From positions 1-64,000 of the forward strand of contig NZ_JAVYIM010000006.1 in the NCBI RefSeq assembly GCF_035968265.1: a DNA stretch of 64,000 nucleotides, written 5' to 3'. The notes beneath the pieces are model-generated. The model did no database searches. It worked only from the letters and a program-made list of their open reading frames with translations, and was not told the DNA's origin. This document shows, one piece after another, positions 1 to 8,712 of the stretch; position 1 is the stretch's first letter, and each line of letters starts with the position of its first letter. The stretch is from Nitrosarchaeum sp. Lineage in GTDB: Archaea; Thermoproteota; Nitrososphaeria; Nitrososphaerales; Nitrosopumilaceae. Made by a program: the position numbers and the translations under genes.

Positions 1-169
1 CAGTTGAAGTTATTTGCAAATTATTACTTACTTCGATATTTTCAAAATCAGTGTCAATGTTCTGATCGTTTATTCCAAACACGGAAGTGTCTGTAATTGA
101 AAATAATGATGAAAATAATATTCCAATGAAAAACAGTGATGGAATTATATGAGTTATGAATCGACTCAT
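1..169 (-). CDS. Partial secreted protein (N-terminus only)
   Basis: The complement opens with an ATG at 167-169 and stays open to the window edge, giving 56 residues. It begins MSRFITHIIPSLFF and has a hydrophobic stretch of about 25 residues, typical of a signal peptide or membrane anchor. A polar Asp/Asn-rich segment follows (residues 31-56). No family can be assigned from so short a piece. It is the last visible gene of a minus-strand group that includes 566-1267. Confidence 0.6.
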   Translation of the reverse strand, partial: MSRFITHIIPSLFFIGILFSSLFSITDTSVFGINDQNIDTDFENIEVSNNLQITST

Positions 170-565
170 TATAACAGTAATAAACTAGATGAATTTATGT
201 TTGGATCAAAATTTTATACCTACTTTTATTCATTTATATAACTTTAACAAGAAATTGTATTTCTAGTATCATAAAATTAGTTATTTGATTTTATTTATTA
301 TTACCAGAATTATTTTAAAGACTGTTGAGATCTATGTATAGTTGCTGTATATGCAGTAATATTATCTTTATATTACTAAGATGTATTCAAAATAATTTAA
401 ATTTGAATTATTGATTAAATCAGATAATTGCCAACTAAATTTTAAATTAATAAAAAATTATGATTAAGAATTTGTTTGATTTGATATGTCACATAACAAT
501 TTTCTTTAATTTGAAATTAATCATAGATTGTTTAAAATAAAAAAATAAAAAATAGGTTTTTAGAA
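170..565. other. AT-rich intergenic stretch, no gene seen
   Basis: This 396-bp stretch is very AT-rich, with long A/T runs and frequent stops in all frames. It separates two minus-strand genes, so it should hold the terminator of the 566-1267 gene and the promoter of the partial gene at 1-169. I saw no strong hairpin, no GC-rich RNA-like block and no repeat. Confidence 0.5.
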
Positions 566-1267
566 CTAAGCGGCGCTGCCAACAGTTATTGTCCAAGTAA
601 CAGATAAACTGTCACCATCGGAAACTGCAACAGATATTGACTGTGCGGAGAACATGTTCATTACTCCAGAGTTAGCAGTACATACACCAGTAGTAGTAGA
701 TTGTGCACTACATCTATTGTCAAATAGTCCTGCTGCTGTAACTGTAGTTGCGTTTGTGGCTGCTCCAGAAGTAGAGAATGTGAATGGTGATTCAGTAGCA
801 ATAACTACGGTTCCACCGTTACTTGATGCAGTTGCAGCTGTGTTGTTATCCCATCTTACTGACATGAGACCGCCTACACCTGATGATGCTACTGTTGTAG
901 CACCGCCATCAAGCAGAGTTGTATCAGCAGCATCTACTGTGATTGTACCGTTTCCAATTCCAATGAAGTGAAATCCTGCTGGATTGAAGTTTGTACATAC
1001 ATCTGCACCACCAGTTGCACTAGTTGGTTGGAACATGTATGCAATTGAACAATCATCTCCTCTGTTGACAACCATATTATCACCTTGGACATATGATTTG
1101 ATGTTACCGTCCGCGTCGTGTACAATGTATTCTACATGTCCCATCATTGTACCACTTTCTTGATTAGAAGCGATAGCTAATGGAACAGTAAATCCATTCA
1201 TAGAAATAGCACCTATTGAAACAGCTGATATAGCTGCAATAAGGGCTATCACGTATGTAGTTTTCAT
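566..1267 (-). CDS. Secreted Ala/Ser/Thr/Gly-rich protein
   Basis: The product is 233 residues. It starts with a signal peptide or N-terminal anchor (residues 1-33, hydrophobic and Ala/Ile-rich). The mature part is rich in Thr, Ser, Ala, Gly and Val and poor in Lys, as in exported beta-rich surface proteins. It has several scattered cysteines (DDCSIAY, ADVCTNF, DNRCSAQ, GVCTAN) that could form disulfides. The coding region is clearly more GC-rich than its flanks, consistent with a highly expressed exported protein. No enzymatic motif is visible. A pilin-like or surface-appendage role is possible but only a guess. Confidence 0.8.
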   Translation of the reverse strand: MKTTYVIALIAAISAVSIGAISMNGFTVPLAIASNQESGTMMGHVEYIVHDADGNIKSYVQGDNMVVNRGDDCSIAYMFQPTSATGGADVCTNFNPAGFHFIGIGNGTITVDAADTTLLDGGATTVASSGVGGLMSVRWDNNTAATASSNGGTVVIATESPFTFSTSGAATNATTVTAAGLFDNRCSAQSTTTGVCTANSGVMNMFSAQSISVAVSDGDSLSVTWTITVGSAA

Positions 1268-1342
1268 TAATGTGATTATGAATTAATCATTATTAAATAA
1301 TTACGGTAAAAGTATAAACAAAATAGCTCCAATATGGTCAAT

Positions 1343-1534
1343 TTACGGCGATGGCGATGTCATGGTCAAGCCTTCAGATAATTCAATTGAATGATTTACT
1401 CCAGTTGTCTTTGGAATAGCATCAGATGGAATAATCTCGTCAGTATTTGAATTTTGAACAATTACAGAGTATGCAGATATTGTGCCAATAATTACAACAG
1501 CAATAATTATTCCAATTACAATTCCTTTGTTCAC
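1343..1534 (-). CDS. Small single-pass membrane protein
   Basis: This 63-residue protein begins MNKGIVIGIIIAVVIIGT, a single N-terminal transmembrane helix or uncleaved signal anchor. A polar tail of about 40 residues rich in Ser, Thr, Pro and acidic residues follows. It lies 75 bp upstream of the 566-1267 gene on the same strand and may be co-transcribed with it. No family is recognised. Confidence 0.6.
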   Translation of the reverse strand: MNKGIVIGIIIAVVIIGTISAYSVIVQNSNTDEIIPSDAIPKTTGVNHSIELSEGLTMTSPSP

Positions 1535-1618
1535 AAATAGTATTTATTTTATTATATGTATAAAGTTGTCTGTAAATTATAAGATAATGTTTTATTTTAA
1601 ACAACAATCAATAGTAAT

Positions 1619-2464
1619 ATGAAAAAGTTCTATTTTGTTTTGATATTTATTTTTTTATTATTATCTCCAAATCAAATTTACGGTATTAGTGAAATAAATA
1701 ATGAGAAAAATATTCTTATTACAAAATCAAATTCTATGAAAGAGATTAACTTTGATGGAAAATGGACTTTCCAGAGTGAATGGAAACAAACATCATGGAA
1801 TCCTATAACGTCTGGTGAAAATACTGTATTTCATTTAAGAACAGCTCATCAAGAAGATTTTATTTATATTTTGATAGATGTCATATCAGATACAAATGCA
1901 GACGTAGGATCTGATAAAGCGACAGTTTGTATAGATTCAAAAAATAACAAGAGTGAATTTTTTGATGATGACTATTGTTTTATTGTACACTTAGAAGAGA
2001 GAAATTTCATTGATACATTGCTAAACAAGCAAAATAATTTTGTAATACAAGGAGATACACAATCAAAAAAAATTGAGGAATTAGAAAAAATTAAAGTAAA
2101 AGATTTTGTTGGAGTTGGAACAATGTCAGATAAAGAAGACAAGTATAGTGGAATTTCGCATGCAAGTTATGAATTTAAAATTCCTATTGAATTAATAGGA
2201 AGATCAGATATCTATGGATTTTATGTAAATGTATTTGATGCTAATTCGAATGTTGTATATTCGTGGCCAGAAGATATTAAATTAGAGAATTTTGACATAC
2301 CAAGTTCTTCACTATGGGGAAATCTAATTTCGCCTGATAAATCACTTTTAGAAAATTCTGTAAATGAATCGATTGATTCTTTTATTATTCTACTTGTGAT
2401 AGTGATATCAGCATCAATTTTCTTTATAATATTTAAGAAAAGACTACTTAAAAGAGTAAAATAA
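1619..2464 (+). CDS. Exported protein with CBM9/DOMON-like domain and C-terminal membrane anchor
   Basis: The 281-residue product has an N-terminal signal peptide (residues 1-22), a large extracellular region and a C-terminal transmembrane helix (about 253-273) followed by a basic KKRLLKRVK tail. It should therefore be anchored outside the cell with a short cytoplasmic tail. The central part (WTFQSEW, then VFHLRTAHQEDFIYILIDV) resembles family 9 carbohydrate-binding or DOMON-like beta sandwiches, as seen in archaeal surface proteins. This is fold-level resemblance by eye. The ligand is unknown. Confidence 0.7.
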   Translation: MKKFYFVLIFIFLLLSPNQIYGISEINNEKNILITKSNSMKEINFDGKWTFQSEWKQTSWNPITSGENTVFHLRTAHQEDFIYILIDVISDTNADVGSDKATVCIDSKNNKSEFFDDDYCFIVHLEERNFIDTLLNKQNNFVIQGDTQSKKIEELEKIKVKDFVGVGTMSDKEDKYSGISHASYEFKIPIELIGRSDIYGFYVNVFDANSNVVYSWPEDIKLENFDIPSSSLWGNLISPDKSLLENSVNESIDSFIILLVIVISASIFFIIFKKRLLKRVK

Positions 2465-2491
2465 AAAGTGACAGTCGTCCTTTCCTAGATT

Positions 2492-3139
2492 CTAATATGT
2501 AGAAGTAGAGGATTGGGACGATAGTCCAGTTGAAGTTGGTACAGAGGGGAATTTGTCTCCAATCTGTTGCTCTGCTACTGCAGATGCTTCTTGCAGGATT
2601 CTTTCGGTTTCCTCACTTGAAGCTCCAGTCTCCATGCTAAATGAGTCTCCTGCCAAGGAGTCCATCATTAGACCATTGAGTGTCTGTGTCATGGAATTCA
2701 GTTCAGAGTCTGCTTCCGGCATGAATCTTCCTAGTGATGACTTCAATCCCTTCATTGTAGACATCGCTGGGCCGATTGCTACCATAGCATCGCCTAGATC
2801 ATGAATAGTTGTCAGTCTTAATTGGACTTGTTCCAATGACATTCTTGCATTGCCGAGCATCTTTGTAACCTTACGAATTTCAGCTAATTCGTTTGACAAA
2901 ACTCTGCTTGTACTTGTATCATGTTGTTGCATTGCAGTCACGACTCTTTGGAAGAGTTGCGCGTCTCTTTCACGTAGTTTACCAAGCATAGAGTCCATTT
3001 TAGATATCTGGACTTGTAGTTTGTTTACTGCCGTTTGGATTCGTGGTTTTAATGCACCTTGAGGTTTTATTGTCTCACGGAGTTTATCGGTTACACCTGG
3101 TGTCTCTTGTCGAGCCCAAGTCTTATCGAAGTTTGGCAT
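2492..3139 (-). CDS. cdvB: CdvB-family (ESCRT-III/Snf7-like) protein
   Basis: This 215-residue, highly charged, alpha-helical protein has the Snf7 core: a basic first helix with IQTAVNKLQVQISKMDSML, then long helices containing ERDAQLFQ and ELAEIRKVTKML, and a Gly/Ser-rich C-terminus. CdvB proteins polymerise at mid-cell and drive membrane constriction in Thaumarchaeota and Sulfolobales. A second paralogue at 49931-50569 shares the same layout and many identical positions. Neither has an obvious MIM2-type proline motif, so which paralogue acts with CdvC cannot be told. It is divergent from the MurI-like gene, with a repeat-rich intergenic region between them. Confidence 0.9.
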   Translation of the reverse strand: MPNFDKTWARQETPGVTDKLRETIKPQGALKPRIQTAVNKLQVQISKMDSMLGKLRERDAQLFQRVVTAMQQHDTSTSRVLSNELAEIRKVTKMLGNARMSLEQVQLRLTTIHDLGDAMVAIGPAMSTMKGLKSSLGRFMPEADSELNSMTQTLNGLMMDSLAGDSFSMETGASSEETERILQEASAVAEQQIGDKFPSVPTSTGLSSQSSTSTY

Positions 3140-3155
3140 GTCAGATGATTCAGAA

Positions 3156-3212
3156 GTTAGCTCTTAATGGACAGAGTAAATTTAGATAAACTTTAGAGTA
3201 AATTTAGCTAAC
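3156..3212. promoter_or_regulatory. Repeat cluster in the cdvB/MurI-like divergent promoter
   Basis: The 13-bp sequence AGAGTAAATTTAG occurs at 3173-3185 and again at 3195-3207, exactly 22 bp apart, about two helical turns. The pair is framed by GTTAGCT (3156-3162) and its complement AGCTAAC (3206-3212). The cluster lies between the divergent starts at 3139 and 3244. Helical phasing suggests a site bound on one DNA face, but the regulator is unknown. Confidence 0.5.
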
Positions 3213-3243
3213 AAACTAATTCTAGATATAGATTCAACAAATT

Positions 3244-4005
3244 ATGGTCAGGATAGTAGTTTTTGATTCTGGATTAGGCTCGTTATCTATAATTAATGCA
3301 ATACAAAAGATCTGTAAATCAGAGATTATCTATTTTGCAGACCAGAAAAATTTCCCATATGGAAATAAATCAAAAAAAGAATTAACAGTGATAATTAAGC
3401 AGACAATAAAACTCTTAGAGAAAAATTTCTCGCCTGATCTAATTGTAATGGCATCAAATACTCCAAGTCTAATGATCAAAATAAAAAATAAAAAACTAAT
3501 TGGAGTATATCCACCAATTAAAGAAGCTATGAAGATTTCTAAAACAAAAAACATTGCAGTACTTGGAACAAAAACTGCTATTGTAAGTAAAAGCTTGTCA
3601 AATTACATAAAAAAATTTAATTTTTCAAAAGAAAAAAAAATTTATAAAATAAATTCATCGCAACTTGTAGAACTTGTTGAATCAAATAAATTTATAACAA
3701 GTAAATCATACTGTAGAAAAATTATCAAGAAAACTCTAAATAAAATTTCTAAAAATCAAATAGATACAGCAACTTTGTCAAGTACTCACTTGTCATTTTT
3801 AAAACCACAGTTGAATTCAGAATTTCCACAAGTACATTTTGTTGATCCTGCAGAAATTGTGGCAAATAATGTTCTTACAAATATCAAAAAAAATAAATCA
3901 AAAAAAAATACCATCAAAATTTTTACATCGGGAGACGTAACGCTATTTCAAAATAATCTATACAAACTTGGGATAAGAAATAAAGTTAATTTTTTATCTA
4001 CTTGA
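3244..4005 (+). CDS. Glutamate racemase (MurI)-like protein lacking both catalytic cysteines
   Basis: The 253-residue protein has the Asp/Glu racemase layout: VFDSGLGSLSI at the N-terminus (residues 6-16), FADQKNFPYG in the region that binds substrate, and the two half-site loops. In active MurI these loops carry the catalytic cysteines (ACNTAS and GCTHYP). Here they read MASNTPS and LSSTHLS, with serine in both places, and the DNA (gcatcaaat and tcaagtact) confirms it. Cysteine-dependent racemisation is therefore unlikely. A Ser-based or non-catalytic role is possible. The gene overlaps the 3' end of cbiF by 8 bp tail to tail. Confidence 0.75.
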   Translation: MVRIVVFDSGLGSLSIINAIQKICKSEIIYFADQKNFPYGNKSKKELTVIIKQTIKLLEKNFSPDLIVMASNTPSLMIKIKNKKLIGVYPPIKEAMKISKTKNIAVLGTKTAIVSKSLSNYIKKFNFSKEKKIYKINSSQLVELVESNKFITSKSYCRKIIKKTLNKISKNQIDTATLSSTHLSFLKPQLNSEFPQVHFVDPAEIVANNVLTNIKKNKSKKNTIKIFTSGDVTLFQNNLYKLGIRNKVNFLST

Positions 4006-4762
4006 CTTTAGCCTTTCTGTATCCATGACTAAATTTCTTGTCATAGAGTTTTGAATACTCATAAGTTTTAGGATCAATTACATCACTAATAATTACAATT
4101 GCAGTTCTTGTTATTTTTTCGTCTCTTACTTTTTTTACAATATCATCAAGAGTTCCTTTGATAATTTTTTGATCGTTCCAACTTGCTCTATAGACTACAG
4201 CTACAGGAGTAGATTTTTTGTATCCACCAGCAATTGCTTCTTTTACAATATTAGAAAGTAAATGAACGCTAAGGTAAAAAATCAAAGTTGCTTTGTGTTT
4301 TGCAAGCTCTGAGATTTTTTCTCGCTTTGGAACTTTTGTTCTAGATTCTGCCCTTGTAACAATAATGGTTTGCGTCACACCTGGAAGTGTTAGCTGAGTT
4401 CCTAGTGCAGCTGCTGAGGCTAAAAATGCAGTAACGCCGGGAACTACTACGGATTCAATTCCTTTTTTTTCTAGATTATCAATTTGTTCTTTGATTGCTC
4501 CATAAATTGACGGATCACCATCATGTAATCTGATAACTAGTTTGTCACTCTTTGCATTTTTGTAAAGCAGATCAAAGATTTCTTCTCTAACCAAACCAGC
4601 AGCATCATGTAGTTTGCCTTTCTTGCATAGTTTTAGAATTGGTGGCGGGATCAGAGAACCAGAATAAACTACAATGTCTGCCTTTTGAATTAATTTTTTG
4701 GCTTTTACTGTAATTAATTCAGGGTCACCAGGACCACACCCAACAAAGTATACTTTAGACAC
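3998..4762 (-). CDS. cbiF: Cobalt-precorrin-4 C11-methyltransferase
   Basis: This 254-residue tetrapyrrole methylase uses SAM to methylate C11 of cobalt-precorrin-4 in anaerobic-type cobalamin biosynthesis. Visible hallmarks are the N-terminal VGCGPGDPELITVKA loop, the VVYSGSLIPP segment typical of CbiF/CobM, RLHDGDPSIYGA and the VPGVTAFLASAAALG motif. The start is GTG at 4762. It overlaps the cbiL stop by 8 bp, so the two are probably translationally coupled. Thaumarchaeota are known cobalamin producers. Confidence 0.93.
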   Translation of the reverse strand: MSKVYFVGCGPGDPELITVKAKKLIQKADIVVYSGSLIPPPILKLCKKGKLHDAAGLVREEIFDLLYKNAKSDKLVIRLHDGDPSIYGAIKEQIDNLEKKGIESVVVPGVTAFLASAAALGTQLTLPGVTQTIIVTRAESRTKVPKREKISELAKHKATLIFYLSVHLLSNIVKEAIAGGYKKSTPVAVVYRASWNDQKIIKGTLDDIVKKVRDEKITRTAIVIISDVIDPKTYEYSKLYDKKFSHGYRKAKVK

Positions 4763-5477
4763 GTTTTACCACCAAAATTGAAAAATATTTTGTAGTTAAT
4801 GTCCCATCATTTACTTCACCTAGTGTTAGTTTTCGAATAATTTCGTTTTCTGTTCCAAGATCTTGTCCAATTGCAAAGATAGAATTATCAGGAAAGCCAG
4901 ATTCTTTTAGCAAATCTATCACTTTATCAAAATATCTTCCATCTTTTAGAAAAACCATTGTTTCAGAATTTTTTGCAATTTCTTTAACTGTACTCAAATC
5001 ATAACATGATGGAATTATTGCAACTTTTTCTGAACCTTCTGCAATACTTATTCCTACTTTAGCTGCAAATGTAAACATAGAAACAATTCCAGGAATGACA
5101 CTAATTTTTATTTCTGGATGATTCAGCTCGATATCTTTATGCATGTAAATCCAAGTACTGTATAGATATGGATCACCAATAGTAAGATAAACAACATTTT
5201 TTCCTGTTAAAACTTTTTCTGCCATTATCTTTGCATTTTTTTTCCAAGTTGCTTCAAGCACATCTTTGTCTTTTGTCATTGGAAAGATCAATTTTACTAT
5301 CTCTTGGTTTTTTGATTTATCAATTAATGACGATACTATGGATAATGCTATGCTTGGTCTATCTTCACCAGAGGCAGGACACATTATAGTGTCAGCATTT
5401 TGAATTGCTTTGGCTGCCTTTACTGTAAGTAGTTCAGGATCTCCAGGACCCACTCCTATTCCAATTAATTCAGGCAT
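4755..5477 (-). CDS. cbiL: Cobalt-precorrin-2 C20-methyltransferase
   Basis: The 240-residue SAM-dependent methylase acts on C20 of (cobalt-)precorrin-2. It shows IGVGPGDPELLTVKAAKAI at the N-terminus, MCPASGEDRPSIAL as in CbiL/CobI enzymes, LTIGDPYLYSTW and VIPGIVSMFTFAAKVG. It sits between cbiT and cbiF in a minus-strand cobalamin operon: 35 bp after cbiT and overlapping cbiF by 8 bp. Confidence 0.93.
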   Translation of the reverse strand: MPELIGIGVGPGDPELLTVKAAKAIQNADTIMCPASGEDRPSIALSIVSSLIDKSKNQEIVKLIFPMTKDKDVLEATWKKNAKIMAEKVLTGKNVVYLTIGDPYLYSTWIYMHKDIELNHPEIKISVIPGIVSMFTFAAKVGISIAEGSEKVAIIPSCYDLSTVKEIAKNSETMVFLKDGRYFDKVIDLLKESGFPDNSIFAIGQDLGTENEIIRKLTLGEVNDGTLTTKYFSILVVKRV

Positions 5478-5512
5478 GAAAATTCTAGTTTATCCCCAAT
5501 TAAAAATCTAGA

Positions 5513-6100
5513 TTAATTTTTAGTTGCAGAAATTACTGTAATTGGATTTCTAGCAAGCATCATTGTACCTGTTGAGGTCTTTCTACTCTTAGAAATGGTT
5601 ATTTGTGTCAAATCTACTGAATTGAATTTTAATTTCTCAATAATTTGCAGAACTGAATACAATGTTTCTATTAATATTACTCCAATTACTATTCTTCCTC
5701 CAGATTTGAGTTTGTCTTGACACATCTTTACTATATCTTCTGTATCTCCACCTGTTCCCCCTATGAATATTGCATCAGCTTGTTCTAATTCAGAAATCTT
5801 TTCCTTTGCATTTCCAAGAATTATAGAAATATTTGTTAAGCCAAATTTTTCTACGTTTCTTTTTGTTAATTCAATCGCACTAGGATCATAGTCTATAGAT
5901 ATTACTTTGCCTGATTCAACTTGAATAGCTGCTTCAATTGATATTGAACCACTCCCACATCCAATATCATATACAGTATATCCGGGACAAAGTCTTGCTT
6001 TACTAATTTGTACAACTCTTACCTCTTCTTTTGTAATTGGTACATTCTCTGATCGCTCAAAAAGTTCATCTGGAATTCCAGGTGTTTTATAATTCCACAT
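5513..6100 (-). CDS. cbiT: Cobalt-precorrin-6B C15-methyltransferase (decarboxylating)
   Basis: The 195-residue class I methyltransferase has the CbiT N-terminus (TPGIPDELFERSENVPITKEEVR) and the SAM-binding motif VYDIGCGSGSISIEAA (about 43-58). DYDPSAIELTKRN and the FIGGTGGD segment follow. CbiT methylates C15 and decarboxylates the acetate side chain at C12 of the corrin ring. No CbiE domain is fused, as usual for archaeal CbiT. It is the first recognisable cobalamin gene of the operon. Confidence 0.92.
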   Translation of the reverse strand: MWNYKTPGIPDELFERSENVPITKEEVRVVQISKARLCPGYTVYDIGCGSGSISIEAAIQVESGKVISIDYDPSAIELTKRNVEKFGLTNISIILGNAKEKISELEQADAIFIGGTGGDTEDIVKMCQDKLKSGGRIVIGVILIETLYSVLQIIEKLKFNSVDLTQITISKSRKTSTGTMMLARNPITVISATKN

Positions 6101-6120
6101 AAAACTAATCCCAAAATTCG

Positions 6121-6594
6121 TTATGATATTGGTATGATACCTGTAGTAACACTACCAGCATGCACAATCGTATATGTTAGAATCCAAACAAACAGGTACA
6201 GGAAAACATAACTACCTATTCCCTGTGTCACAATTTTTTTCCTATCCGATGATGGTAATTGTATATTCATTGACTTTGCAATGAATATAGTTACAATAAA
6301 TACAATGATCATAAATGCGATTGATGCCCATCGTCTCTCTTCTCCCTGGATATCTTCAAAGATAAAAGTTGCAATAGTACCAGCAATTACTGCACAAGCA
6401 ACTCTTAACCAAAATAATCTGTTTAATTTTTTATCTTTTTCACTTTTTTCTTCGTGATTTATGGTAGGTTCTGACGCTTCAACATCATTTGATTCTGTCT
6501 CTGGAATCTTGTTATTTTCCTCTTTAATTGACTCTTTTTTAGAGTCTTTAGGATCAGGTGTTGGTTCAGATTTCTTTTTTTTAAATTTTGCCAA
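6121..6594 (-). CDS. Membrane protein with three helices, possibly EMC6-like
   Basis: The 157-residue protein has a highly charged Lys/Glu-rich cytoplasmic N-terminus (residues 1-60) and three hydrophobic helices (about 66-82, 91-108 and 128-150). The pattern is a first helix ending in FIFED, an Ile-rich second helix, then QGIGSYVFLYLFVWILTYT. It resembles archaeal EMC6-like membrane insertase partners of the Oxa1/EMC family. That resemblance is from memory of the pattern and is tentative. It lies 20 bp upstream of cbiT on the same strand. Confidence 0.6.
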   Translation of the reverse strand: MAKFKKKKSEPTPDPKDSKKESIKEENNKIPETESNDVEASEPTINHEEKSEKDKKLNRLFWLRVACAVIAGTIATFIFEDIQGEERRWASIAFMIIVFIVTIFIAKSMNIQLPSSDRKKIVTQGIGSYVFLYLFVWILTYTIVHAGSVTTGIIPIS

Positions 6595-6698
6595 GTAAAT
6601 TTCTAGGTTGACTTCATTAAGCCTTGTTTAAAATCTTTGGTCATAAAATGAGCATAAAATAGAGTAAGAGTATAATTTCGGATACTGAATAGATTATT

Positions 6699-8612
6699 GT
6701 GACTCTTGCAGGAATAGAACTCAGGTATTTAGTAAATCAAATTTCAGAGGCAACGCAGGACTACTATGTCAGTAACATCTACGGTGTCACAAAGGATAGC
6801 ATATTGTTTAAACTTCATCATACTGAAAAATCAGATCTTTTTATGATGTTATCTACATCTGGTGTTTGGTTAACATCTGTTAAAATTGATCAGATGGAAC
6901 CAAATAGATTACTAAAACGATTACGAAGTGATCTCTTACGATTAAAAATAAAAAAAATAGAACAGATAGCATCAGAACGAATTGCATATTTTACATTTGC
7001 AGGATTTGATAAGGAATACGTAATTGTGGCAGAATTTTTTGGCGAAGGGAATATCTTACTATGTAACAATGAAATGAAGATACTTGCATTACAACATTCT
7101 ATTGATGTAAGGCACAGAAAGCTTGGTGTTGGTTTAGTGTATACACCACCACCCCAAAATGGTTTAGATGTAATTAAAGTAACAGAAAATGACTTTGAAG
7201 AATTAAAAACGTCGGATTTAGCTGCTGCAAAATGGCTTGGACGCACATTGGGATTGCCAAAAAAATACGTAGAAGGAATATTTCAAATCTCTGATATTGA
7301 TTCAAAATCTATTGGAACTAATTTAACACCTGAACAAACAAAAAAACTATACGATACAACAAAAAATATTGTTACCAATGTTGTTAGCGGTAAACATGAA
7401 CCTGTAATTATTAGAGATGAAAAAACTGAGATAATTCCTGTCAGATTAGGAAACTTGGATGATAAATGTACTGTTGTTAATAGCTTTATTGAAGGATTAG
7501 ATACTGTTTTTACAGAAAACATTGTAGAGATTGGCAAATCAATTCAAACTGGCGGATCTGATAAAAAAATTAAAGAACTTGAGACTCAACTTTCTGAACA
7601 AGAAAAAGCAATTGATACAGTAAAAGAAAAATCAAGTCACATAACTAATACTGCAAATTCACTTTTTGAAATGATCTCAAAGGGCATTACATCAATTGAA
7701 GATTCAAGAGCTCAGGAAATTTTATCAACTCACAATTCAAAGATAATCAAAGAAAAGGGCATTACACTTATCATAGTTGATGATGAAAAAATAAAGATAA
7801 ACACACAATCTTCATTGCAATCAATTGCATCTTTATTATTTAATGAAGCAAAACGTAAATCAGCCGCAATAAAATCAATTGAGCAGATTAAAATCAATAC
7901 GCAAAAAAAATTATCAAAGCTACAAAATAAAGCTGAAACTGAAAAAGATTCAGTTTCATTTACAGAGATTAGAAAAAAGAATTGGTATGAAAGATATAGA
8001 TGGTTCTTCACATCGGATGGAATTCTTGCAATAGGAGGTAGAGATGCACCTTCAAATTCTGCTGTAGTAAGAAAACATTTAGAAAAAAATGACAAGATAT
8101 TTCATGGTGATATTTTTGGTTCTCCTTTTTTTATTCTAAAGGGATCAGAGAATCCACCCACAGCTAGCTTAAATGAAGTTGCTCATGCAACTGTTTGTTT
8201 TAGCAGAGCGTGGAGAGAAGGTATGTACGGTGTTAGTGCATTCTGGGTAAATCCAGAACAAGTAAAAAAATCAGCGCCAAGCGGACAATTTCTTCCAAAA
8301 GGATCTTTTACTATTGAAGGACAAAGAAATTTTGTTAAGATATCTACTCTCAAGTTAGCTGTTGGATTATTACCACAGGGAGATGATTATGTTGTGACAT
8401 GTGGTCCTCCTGATACTATTAAGAAAAATTCTATTTGTTATGCAATAATTGAACCACATGGATTAGAAATGGTGGATGCAGCGAAAAAAATTCGACTAGA
8501 GTTTTTAAAGTTAGAAGAAGAAATTACAAAGAAAATAAACATTGATGATTTTGTTAGAGCACTACCAGCAGGAGCAAGTCAGATTACAGAAGTGGGTTTA
8601 GGGGATGCCTAG
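6699..8612 (+). CDS. rqcH: NFACT family protein, archaeal RqcH/NEMF homologue
   Basis: This 637-residue protein is of Rqc2/NEMF/RqcH type, which binds split large ribosomal subunits carrying stalled peptidyl-tRNA and adds C-terminal tails. The N-terminal NFACT domain begins TLAGIELRYLV and includes IDVRHRKLG. Two coiled-coil segments (about 287-315 and 380-405) come next. The C-terminal NFACT-R domain begins near residue 427 with WYERYRWFFTSDG and includes IGGRDAPSN, the conserved DR-type RNA-binding loop. The start is GTG at 6699. Confidence 0.92.
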   Translation: MTLAGIELRYLVNQISEATQDYYVSNIYGVTKDSILFKLHHTEKSDLFMMLSTSGVWLTSVKIDQMEPNRLLKRLRSDLLRLKIKKIEQIASERIAYFTFAGFDKEYVIVAEFFGEGNILLCNNEMKILALQHSIDVRHRKLGVGLVYTPPPQNGLDVIKVTENDFEELKTSDLAAAKWLGRTLGLPKKYVEGIFQISDIDSKSIGTNLTPEQTKKLYDTTKNIVTNVVSGKHEPVIIRDEKTEIIPVRLGNLDDKCTVVNSFIEGLDTVFTENIVEIGKSIQTGGSDKKIKELETQLSEQEKAIDTVKEKSSHITNTANSLFEMISKGITSIEDSRAQEILSTHNSKIIKEKGITLIIVDDEKIKINTQSSLQSIASLLFNEAKRKSAAIKSIEQIKINTQKKLSKLQNKAETEKDSVSFTEIRKKNWYERYRWFFTSDGILAIGGRDAPSNSAVVRKHLEKNDKIFHGDIFGSPFFILKGSENPPTASLNEVAHATVCFSRAWREGMYGVSAFWVNPEQVKKSAPSGQFLPKGSFTIEGQRNFVKISTLKLAVGLLPQGDDYVVTCGPPDTIKKNSICYAIIEPHGLEMVDAAKKIRLEFLKLEEEITKKINIDDFVRALPAGASQITEVGLGDA

Positions 8613-8712
8613 TAAAATAAAAAATAAATTGTATTTTTTATATGAATATTGTTATAAGATTATTGAAAATAATCATAGATTAAAAATTTACAACATTTTA
8701 CAGGTAAAATAA

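Noticed and set aside
654-971. Plus-strand frame inside the secreted protein gene
   Set aside because: It is the mirror of a GC-rich, Ala/Val/Thr-rich coding region and has no independent support.
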